From: an uncultured Porphyromonadaceae bacterium
GTDB lineage: Bacteria; Bacteroidota; Bacteroidia; Bacteroidales; Muribaculaceae
Assembly (NCBI GenBank): GCA_947177635.1
Contig: CAMWVQ010000011.1
Location: 1 to 52,501, forward strand
Length of the DNA: 52,501 nt
Reading direction: 5' to 3'
In this document: piece after piece, positions 45,259 through 52,501 of the stretch
How positions within the stretch are numbered: the first letter of the stretch is position 1
Layout: every line of letters starts with the position of its first letter
Notes under the pieces: model-generated
What the model was told of the DNA's origin: nothing
What the model saw: only the letters and a program-made list of their open reading frames with translations
Database searches by the model: none
Position numbers and translations under genes: made by a program

Positions 45259-45870
45259 ATGAACAAGAACATCATTCTCTGGGCCATCGTAGCCCTTTTC
45301 GCCCTCGCGGCCACCGGATGCTCCGGCAAGTCATCAACCGAAACCGCCGAGGCCGAGACAATCACGGTTGACTCGATTCTCGCCAACCCCGAGTCATATG
45401 TGGGACAGACTGTAACCATCGAGGGGGTGGTCTCACACCTCTGCAAGCATGGCGGCCGCAAGGCTTTCCTGCTCGGTTCTGACGAGAACTCCATGATTCG
45501 TTGCGACGCCACCGCCGAAATGGGCAATGTGTTCCCCCAGGAAACCATCCATCAGCCCCTCCGCGTCACCGGCGTAGTGATGGAGAGCCGTCTCGACGAG
45601 AGCACAATCCGCGAGCTTGAGCAGAACCGTCAGGGACAGCTTGAGCGTATCGCCGAGCAGGAAGGTGAGGCTGAAGCCGCCAACTTCCAGAACGCGCCCA
45701 CAGGCTGCGAGACCGAGCGCAAAGCTGCCGGACAGGGTGACGTGGAGACCTTTGCGGCCCAGATGGCCGACTATCGCCGCCGCATCGCCGAGCGCGACAG
45801 CCTCGAAGGGAAGCCCTATCTCTCGACCTACTACATCCAGGCTACCGCCTACGAGATTCTCCCCCGGTAA
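45259..45870 (+). CDS. lipoprotein with OB-fold-like domain
   Basis: 203 residues from the ATG at 45259. The signal peptide ends in the lipobox-like AATGC. The mature domain (about 35-110) starts TITVDSILANPESYVGQTVTIEGVV and continues FLLGSDENSMIRCDA and PLRVTGVVMESR, the strand pattern of a periplasmic OB fold (tRNA_anti/YgiW-like). A His and Cys cluster (SHLCKHGGRK) sits in the L12-type loop and could bind a metal or haem. A Glu/Gln-rich helical region (about 118-190) follows. Last gene of the envelope cluster, with a strong terminator just after it. The metal/haem idea is inference. Confidence 0.72.
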   Translation: MNKNIILWAIVALFALAATGCSGKSSTETAEAETITVDSILANPESYVGQTVTIEGVVSHLCKHGGRKAFLLGSDENSMIRCDATAEMGNVFPQETIHQPLRVTGVVMESRLDESTIRELEQNRQGQLERIAEQEGEAEAANFQNAPTGCETERKAAGQGDVETFAAQMADYRRRIAERDSLEGKPYLSTYYIQATAYEILPR

Positions 45871-45893
45871 AAATCCATATACCCCTACATTGA

Positions 45894-45961
45894 TTCCGGA
45901 GGAATCTTTACTGATATTCTCGTATGAGTATCAGAAAAGATTCCTACGGAACCTGTTTTTT
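45894..45961 (+). terminator. long terminator hairpin at the end of the envelope cluster
   Basis: 45894-45916 pairs with 45929-45951 over 21 of 23 positions (TTCCG/CGGAA, AGGAATCTTT/AAAGATTCCT, CTGATA/TATCAG; two mismatches), with further pairing inside the 12-nt loop. T6 follows at 45956-45961. Confidence 0.85.
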
Positions 45962-46010
45962 ATGTTTGAAACGGGGGCGGGATTTCAAATATCGCTGTAA
46001 GCCGGAAGGC

Positions 46011-47351
46011 TCAGCCGAGGAGATTGTTGAGGAAGACGGCGAGGATAGCCAGCGGGCAGACATAGCGCAGCAGGAATATAATCAGGCGGCGCAGGAAACG
46101 GGGGGCAGGGGAGAGCTGGTGGTCGACGGTGGCCCGGTCGACTATCCACCCGACAAATATCGAGACAAGCATCCCTCCCAGAGGCAGGAATATGTTGCTG
46201 GTCACGTAGTCGAACAAATCGAAAATCGTCATGCCGAATATCTTCACCGTCGACAATGGGCCGAAAGACAGCGCGCAGAAAATGCCGAAGAATGTGACCG
46301 TCCCGATGGTCAGGGCGAGGGCTTTGCGGCGGCTCATGTGCCAGTGTTCCACGCAGAATGCCACCCCTACTTCGCTGAGCGATATGGTGGATGTCAGCGA
46401 GGCTATCATCAGCAGCAGGAAAAAGATTGTCGACCATATCGCGCCACCGGTCATCTGGCGGAAGATGTCGGGAAGCACCTCGAAGACGAGCTGTGGGCCG
46501 GCGGCAGGCTCCATACCGAATGTGAACACCGCCGGGAAAATTATGACGCCGGCAATTATGGCCACCATCGTGTCGAGTCCGGCCATTATCGACGCGCTCC
46601 TCACAATACGGGTCTCAGCCGGGAAGTAACTGCCGTAGACGGTCAGAGTGCCCAGCCCCACCGACAGTGAGAAAAATGCCTGCCCCAGGGCCGACAGCAC
46701 CGTGGAGGCGTTCATCTCCGAGAAATCGGGATGGAAGAGGAACGACAGGCCATCTTTTGCCCCCGGAAGCAGCAGGGAGTTCACGGCCATTATTATCAGC
46801 AGCAGAAACAGCAGCGGCATCATCCAGTTGGAGGCCTTCTCTATCCCTTTCTGCACGCCACGCAGCACTATCACGGCGTTTATGGCCAGCAGCACTACCG
46901 TCCAGAACACACACCGCCATCCGGCCGTGAAGTTGTTGAACTCGGCGTGGCTCTCCCTGACACCTCCCGCCGTCAGGTTTCCGGTGACTGACTGGAAGAG
47001 GTATTCAAGCGTCCAGCCGGCAACGACGGCGTAGAACGAGAGTATCAGCGTTCCGCTGGCAACGCCCAGGATGCCGGCCCAGCGCCACCATTTCCCTCCC
47101 CGGGGGGCGAGCGATGACATCGCCCCGAAGATGTTGCGGCGTGAGGAACGTCCCATCAGGAACTCCGCGCAAACCACCGGAATACCGATCAGCACTACAC
47201 ACAGCAGGTTGACAAGCAGGAAAGCCCCGCCTCCGTGTGCTCCCGCCTCGTAGGGGAAACGCCATATGTTGCCAAGCCCGACAGCAGATCCGACCGTGGC
47301 GGCAATGACTCCGAATCGGGTAGTGAATTTAGGCCGGTTGTCTTCTCTCAT
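46011..47351 (-). CDS. sodium-dependent (SNF/NSS family) transporter
   Basis: 446 residues, about eleven to twelve membrane helices. TM1 carries the family signature GSAVGLGNIWRFPYEAGAHGGGAF, which holds the sodium and substrate sites. A short basic N terminus (MREDNRPKFTTRFG) precedes it. The family imports amino acids or related amines with sodium. LeuT-type residue placement cannot be judged further by eye. Length is normal for bacterial members. It lies on the minus strand, convergent with the envelope cluster and downstream of guaB, from which a terminator separates it. The gap upstream (47352-47473) shows that terminator but no consensus -7 box. Confidence 0.93.
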   Translation of the reverse strand: MREDNRPKFTTRFGVIAATVGSAVGLGNIWRFPYEAGAHGGGAFLLVNLLCVVLIGIPVVCAEFLMGRSSRRNIFGAMSSLAPRGGKWWRWAGILGVASGTLILSFYAVVAGWTLEYLFQSVTGNLTAGGVRESHAEFNNFTAGWRCVFWTVVLLAINAVIVLRGVQKGIEKASNWMMPLLFLLLIIMAVNSLLLPGAKDGLSFLFHPDFSEMNASTVLSALGQAFFSLSVGLGTLTVYGSYFPAETRIVRSASIMAGLDTMVAIIAGVIIFPAVFTFGMEPAAGPQLVFEVLPDIFRQMTGGAIWSTIFFLLLMIASLTSTISLSEVGVAFCVEHWHMSRRKALALTIGTVTFFGIFCALSFGPLSTVKIFGMTIFDLFDYVTSNIFLPLGGMLVSIFVGWIVDRATVDHQLSPAPRFLRRLIIFLLRYVCPLAILAVFLNNLLG

Positions 47352-47371
47352 AATATTATGGTTGAAAAAGC

Positions 47372-47429
47372 TGAAAGATGAAAAGGATGCTTACATCCGT
47401 GAGGATGCAGTCAGACTCTTCATCTTTCA
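47372..47429 (-). terminator. guaB terminator
   Basis: TGAAAGATGAA (47372-47382) / TTCATCTTTCA (47419-47429), perfect 11 bp, with an inner CATCC/GGATG stem. On the minus strand GCTTTTTC follows, giving a U tract. Confidence 0.7.
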
Positions 47430-47473
47430 TAATGTCTCAGACCGTGAAGTTGTTCTCTTCAGGCCCGTATTTA

Positions 47474-48958
<1,485 letters not shown>

Positions 48959-49000
48959 TTAAAACCTTAAAACGTTTTTTCGTTCGTATAATATTGCCTG

Positions 49001-49008
49001 CAAAGGTA
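49001..49008 (-). promoter_or_regulatory. -7 box for guaB
   Basis: Minus-strand TACCTTTG, giving a leader of about 40 nt; the -33 is not clear. The divergent gap to the LptF/G gene is about 200 bp. Confidence 0.5.
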
Positions 49009-49123
49009 CGGATTTTTTCTCAAAACCCATACCTCCCCGAAGCGAAAACGTCACAAAATAATGAAAAAACATCTCCGCCTACTGAAAATTCCCCCGCCTC
49101 CCGGGAGTTGGCGCGGAAAACTG

Positions 49124-49154
49124 TTTCAGTTCCCGACGATAATTCGTAACTTTG
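49124..49154 (+). promoter_or_regulatory. promoter for the LptF/G - ribBA operon
   Basis: TTTC (49124-49127), 19 bp, TAACTTTG (49147-49154). The predicted start, about 5 nt after the box, falls on the A of the ATG at 49159, so the mRNA may be leaderless. Confidence 0.6.
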
Positions 49155-49158
49155 CGTC

Positions 49159-50973
49159 ATGTTTAAGATAAAGCGTCTATACCTGTATATGCTGCAGAGC
49201 TATGTGCCTCTGCTGCTGATGACGTTTTTCATCTGCCTGTTCATCGTGCTGATGCAGTTCCTGTGGCGTTACATCGACGACCTTGTCGGCAAGGGGCTGA
49301 CGATAGATGTCATCGGGGAGCTGTTTTTCTACGCCGCCCTGACGATGGTGCCGATGGCGTTGCCGCTGGCCATACTGCTGGCGTCGCTGATGATATTCGG
49401 CAACCTCGGCGAGAAATTCGAGCTGACGGCGATGAAAGCCTCCGGCATCTCTCTGCTGAAAGTGATGAGCCCCCTGATAGTGCTGATCTCATTCGTGGCG
49501 GTGGGTGCGTTCTTCTTCCAGAACAACGTGCTTCCGGTGGCGCAGACCAAGATGTGGACTCTTCTTTACTCGATGCGCCAGAAGTCCCCAGAGCTTGAGA
49601 TTCCCGAAGGGGTCTTCTACTCCCAGATTCCCGGCTACAACTTCTATGTGGAGAGCAAGGACCGCGAGACCGGCACGCTCTACAATATGATGATTTACGA
49701 CGTGTCGCGCGGATTCGACAACGCCCGGGTGATACTCGCCGACTCTGGCCATCTGAAATCGGCCGACGACAAAATCCATCTCTTCCTGCAGCTCCACAAC
49801 GGGGAGCAGTTCGAGAACCTGCGCGAGAGCCAGGGGAATGTCAACCAGGGCAACCAGCCCTACCGCCGCGAGGAGTTCGAGCTTAAAGAGATTCTGCTGG
49901 CTTTCGACGCCAATTTCAACCGCATGGATGAGTCGGGGATGAGGAACCAGTATGTCGGCAAGAACATGCGCGAGCTGCAGGCCACCATCGATTCCGTGGG
50001 CCATCGTGTCGACTCAATCGGCAGCATCTACGCCCGTGAAATCAGCGAGATGCCTTATGTCAGGGTGTCAGGCCAGATTGAGGAGAAACATGGCGACACC
50101 ATTATCAGGCGTCCCCGCCCGGCTGTGGCGATGAACGCTCCTCTCGACATCGACTCCCTTTTTTACAGGGACAACCCTACGAAGTCGCGCTCATACCTGA
50201 CGATGGCCCTCAGCCGCGCCAACAACATCCGCCAGGAGTATGAGTTCAAGAGCTACGTCATGGATGAGGACCGCACGACCATACGCCGACACGGCATAGA
50301 GATGCACAAGAAGTTCACCCTCTCGTTTGCATGCCTGGTGTTTTTCTTCATCGGCGCGCCGCTTGGAGCCATCATACGCAAGGGTGGCATCGGCACACCG
50401 CTCGTGCTTTCCGTCTTCCTTTTCATATTCTATTACATCATCGACAACACCGGCTACAAGTTCGCGCGTGACGGCGTCCTCCCCGTGTGGGAAGGCATAT
50501 GGCTTAGCTCCTTCGTGCTGCTCCCCCTGGGTGTCTTCCTCACCTATAAGGCGATGCGTGACTCGGCGGTGCTCAACATCGATGCCTACAAGAACTTCTT
50601 CCGCCGTCTGCGCGGCACCCAGAAGCGCGAGCTTGAGGTCAAGGAGTATGCCATGGAGGATGTCACTCCCGCCGAGGCCCTCGAACGCCTTGAGCCGCTG
50701 CTGGCCTCTTGCCACGAGCTTGCCGCGAGCTACGCCCGTATGCCGTTCTGGAAGAAATGGTGCTACCTTCTGCTGCGCCACAAGGGCTTCGACCTCCTCC
50801 AGGCCCGTATGAACGAGACCATCGACTTCATCTCCAACTCCAAGAATCCGAAAGCCATCCGGCTCATAAATCGTTATCCCTACAAGGTCAGTCCACGCAA
50901 TCTCTCACTGGTCACCGAGACCACCCGCGAGCTGACTGACCTGTGTCACCAAATCCAACAACAACCGCGATGA
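49159..50973 (+). CDS. LptF/LptG family lipopolysaccharide export permease
   Basis: 604 residues, about 240 longer than E. coli LptF or LptG. The YjgP/YjgQ start [23 protein letters not shown] is followed by three helices to about residue 120. A large periplasmic domain (about 125-385) includes a poorly conserved insert. Three more helices follow (about 390-480, with [18 protein letters not shown], a family hallmark). A cytoplasmic helical C-terminal extension of about 120 residues ([18 protein letters not shown] onward) is the extra part. Together with LptB and a partner permease it should extract LPS from the inner membrane. It overlaps ribBA by ATGA. Confidence 0.9.
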   Translation: MFKIKRLYLYMLQSYVPLLLMTFFICLFIVLMQFLWRYIDDLVGKGLTIDVIGELFFYAALTMVPMALPLAILLASLMIFGNLGEKFELTAMKASGISLLKVMSPLIVLISFVAVGAFFFQNNVLPVAQTKMWTLLYSMRQKSPELEIPEGVFYSQIPGYNFYVESKDRETGTLYNMMIYDVSRGFDNARVILADSGHLKSADDKIHLFLQLHNGEQFENLRESQGNVNQGNQPYRREEFELKEILLAFDANFNRMDESGMRNQYVGKNMRELQATIDSVGHRVDSIGSIYAREISEMPYVRVSGQIEEKHGDTIIRRPRPAVAMNAPLDIDSLFYRDNPTKSRSYLTMALSRANNIRQEYEFKSYVMDEDRTTIRRHGIEMHKKFTLSFACLVFFFIGAPLGAIIRKGGIGTPLVLSVFLFIFYYIIDNTGYKFARDGVLPVWEGIWLSSFVLLPLGVFLTYKAMRDSAVLNIDAYKNFFRRLRGTQKRELEVKEYAMEDVTPAEALERLEPLLASCHELAASYARMPFWKKWCYLLLRHKGFDLLQARMNETIDFISNSKNPKAIRLINRYPYKVSPRNLSLVTETTRELTDLCHQIQQQPR

Positions 50974-52190
50974 ACGCTGACAAAATCCAACTTGATTCAA
51001 TCGAAGAGGCCCTCCACGATTTCAGGGAAGGCAAGATGATAATAGTGGTCGATGACGAAGACCGCGAGAATGAAGGCGATATCATCGTCGCCGCCGAGAA
51101 GATTACTCCCGAGCAGGTCAACTTTATGCTCAAGCACGCCCGAGGTGTGCTGTGCGCCCCCCTGACCATATCCCGTTGCAAGGAACTCGGCCTTGAGCCG
51201 CAGACTTCCGACAACACTTCGGTGCTCGGTACTCCTTTTACCATCACCGTCGACAAGCTCGAGGGTTGCTCAACGGGGGTGTCCATCAATGACCGCTGTG
51301 CTACCATACGTGCGTTGGCCGACCCCGCTTCGAAGCCCTCCACTTTCGGTCGTCCCGGACATATCAACCCCCTCTACGCCCAGGACGCCGGGGTGTTGCG
51401 CCGCAGTGGCCACACGGAGGCTGCCGTCGATCTCGCCCGTCTTGCGGGGCTGCAACCTGCCGCCGCACTGATGGAAATTATGAGTGACGACGGTTCTATG
51501 GCCCGTCTGCCTGAATTGCGCCGCCGTGCCGACGAGTGGGGGATGAAGCTGATTTCAATACGCGACCTTATCGCTTACCGTCTTCGCCTGGAGTCTCTTG
51601 TGGAGAAGGGTGAGGAGGTTCACCTCCCGACTGCCTACGGCGATTTCCGCCTTATTCCGTTCCGCCAGAAGAGCAACGGTCTGGAGCATATCGCCATAAT
51701 AAAGGGTGATGTCAGGTCTGACGAGCCGGTGCTGGTGCGCGTCCACTCCTCCTGCGCCACCGGCGATATTTTCGGCTCGCTGCGCTGCGACTGCGGTGAG
51801 CAGCTCCATCAGGCGCTCCGTATGATTGACAAGGAGGGACGCGGAGCGGTCATATACCTCCTCCAGGAGGGGCGTGGCATAGGCCTGATGGATAAAATCA
51901 AGGCTTACAAGCTCCAGGAGCAGGGGATGGATACTGTGGATGCCAATCTGCATCTGGGCCATAAGGCTGATGAGCGTGACTATGGCGTCGGTGCGCAGAT
52001 TCTCCACGAGCTCGGCATCAAGAAGATGCGCCTGATTACCAATAATCCTGTCAAGCGTGTCGGGCTGGAAGGATATGGTCTTGAGGTGGTGGAGAATGTT
52101 CCTATCGAAATCGCCCCTAATGAATATGACCGTTTCTATCTCTCTACCAAGAAGCATCGTATGGATCATACTTTGCGCAATGTAGATTAG
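50970..52190 (+). CDS. ribBA: bifunctional 3,4-dihydroxy-2-butanone-4-phosphate synthase / GTP cyclohydrolase II
   Basis: 406 residues from the ATG at 50970, whose ATGA overlaps the LptF/G stop. N-terminal RibB domain (about 1-205): [10 protein letters not shown] for metal and substrate, then [11 protein letters not shown] and a [13 protein letters not shown] segment. C-terminal RibA domain (about 210-400): [11 protein letters not shown] with the zinc cysteine, [16 protein letters not shown] with the others, then [18 protein letters not shown]. It catalyses two entry steps of riboflavin synthesis, from ribulose-5-phosphate and from GTP. Both active sites look intact. Translational coupling to an LPS permease is unusual but is probably only operon economy. 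Confidence 0.96.
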   Translation: MNADKIQLDSIEEALHDFREGKMIIVVDDEDRENEGDIIVAAEKITPEQVNFMLKHARGVLCAPLTISRCKELGLEPQTSDNTSVLGTPFTITVDKLEGCSTGVSINDRCATIRALADPASKPSTFGRPGHINPLYAQDAGVLRRSGHTEAAVDLARLAGLQPAAALMEIMSDDGSMARLPELRRRADEWGMKLISIRDLIAYRLRLESLVEKGEEVHLPTAYGDFRLIPFRQKSNGLEHIAIIKGDVRSDEPVLVRVHSSCATGDIFGSLRCDCGEQLHQALRMIDKEGRGAVIYLLQEGRGIGLMDKIKAYKLQEQGMDTVDANLHLGHKADERDYGVGAQILHELGIKKMRLITNNPVKRVGLEGYGLEVVENVPIEIAPNEYDRFYLSTKKHRMDHTLRNVD

Positions 52191-52199
52191 GAGTGGATG

Positions 52200-52234
52200 G
52201 GGCAGAGTCGTAAATTTCATTTACGGCTCTGCCC
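52200..52234. terminator. terminator after ribBA
   Basis: 15-bp stem 52200-52214 (GGGCAGAGTCGTAAA) / 52220-52234, one G-U pair, loop TTTCA, followed by GGTTTTG. Confidence 0.75.
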
Positions 52235-52250
52235 GGTTTTGACTGTATGA

Positions 52251-52501
52251 TTTTTGCGGGACGCGCTGCGGCGCGCCCCGCTTTTTGCTTTGTCGTTTTC
52301 CTTTTGTTTGTTCTTTTTACAGGGGCGTTTCTGTTCTTTTAGCAGAACTGTTTCTGTTCTTTTGGCTGGCCCAAAAGAACCAAAAGGCCAAGGGCGCGTG
52401 AAAATCTTAGGTCGGGGACTCGGGGGCTCCGCGCGGCGCACCGGGAACTCGCCCTCCGGGCTCAGACACCCCGGTGCTGTGCCGCGCTCCCACCCCCGTC
52501 C
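52251..52501. repeat. apparent intergenic repeat element, continues past window
   Basis: Contains a GC-rich hairpin (52258-52279) followed by T5, and a 14-bp direct repeat GTTTCTGTTCTTTT (52327-52340 and 52350-52363). A perfect 10-bp hairpin GTTCTTTTGG/CCAAAAGAAC lies at 52356-52380, followed by a G/C-rich stretch to the edge. The AAAAGAACCAAAAGGCC words are familiar from repeated intergenic sequences in Bacteroidales genomes. An open frame on the minus strand (52217-52441) is rich in Lys/Arg, has no domain, and looks like a product of this repeat rather than a gene. Confidence 0.5.

Noticed and set aside
52217-52441. 74-codon Lys/Arg-rich minus-strand frame
   Set aside because: It lies in the terminator and repeat-like element; its composition follows the repeat rather than a protein family.

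Overview
The window looks like chromosomal DNA of a Bacteroidales bacterium, most likely a Muribaculaceae-type gut commensal. The reasons are a moderately high G+C content, many genes preceded by the Bacteroidota sigma-A promoter (TTTG, about 20 bp, TAnnTTTG) rather than an E. coli-type promoter, Bacteroidetes-restricted families (DUF3127, DUF4296, DUF4857, DUF4876, DUF6249 and DUF6850 types), a long IleRS, and the ileS - DksA-like - lspA - DUF4296 gene order. I saw no phage, insertion sequence, CRISPR array, rRNA or tRNA. Almost every gene is intact; only the first is cut by the window edge.

Layout. 1-4.5 kb: DUF3127 protein (partial), EamA transporter, ABC-F ATPase, DUF59 iron-sulfur assembly protein and LpxH-like phosphoesterase. 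4.56-4.76 kb: a candidate structured RNA of about 207 nt with 6S-like architecture. 4.8-6.7 kb: two family 2 glycosyltransferases. 6.7-8.1 kb: SDR oxidoreductase and Nudix hydrolase. 8.2-11.0 kb: dnaJ, grpE, ispE. 11.2-13.2 kb: DUF6249 membrane protein, ECF sigma factor and small membrane protein. 13.3-17.3 kb: alpha/beta hydrolase, membrane-anchored Mur ligase, Ddl-like ligase and a small unknown protein. 17.4-25.9 kb, minus strand: DUF4296 lipoprotein, lspA, DksA-like protein, ileS, dnaB and a zinc metallopeptidase. 26.0-31.6 kb: nadE, M13 peptidase and ychF. 31.8-36.5 kb: a lipoprotein, class I fumarase, gpmI and a hexapeptide acyltransferase. 36.8-45.9 kb: a seven-gene envelope cluster (TonB receptor, DUF4876 lipoprotein, DUF6850 barrel, ABC ATPase, permease, DUF4857 protein, OB-fold-like lipoprotein). 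46.0-52.2 kb: SNF-family transporter, guaB, LptF/G permease and ribBA. 52.2-52.5 kb: a terminator and an apparent intergenic repeat.

Most of the window is housekeeping: translation, replication, chaperones, and NAD, GMP, riboflavin, isoprenoid and lipid A synthesis. The parts worth a second look are the seven-gene envelope cluster, which reads as one machine spanning both membranes and has no assigned substrate; the hydrolase/Mur ligase/Ddl cluster, whose Mur ligase has a membrane domain in place of the normal MurF N-terminal domain; the IleRS with a swapped GIHH signature, linked in the literature to very high mupirocin resistance; and the 6S-like RNA candidate. All functional statements come from motif recognition; no database search or folding program was run.
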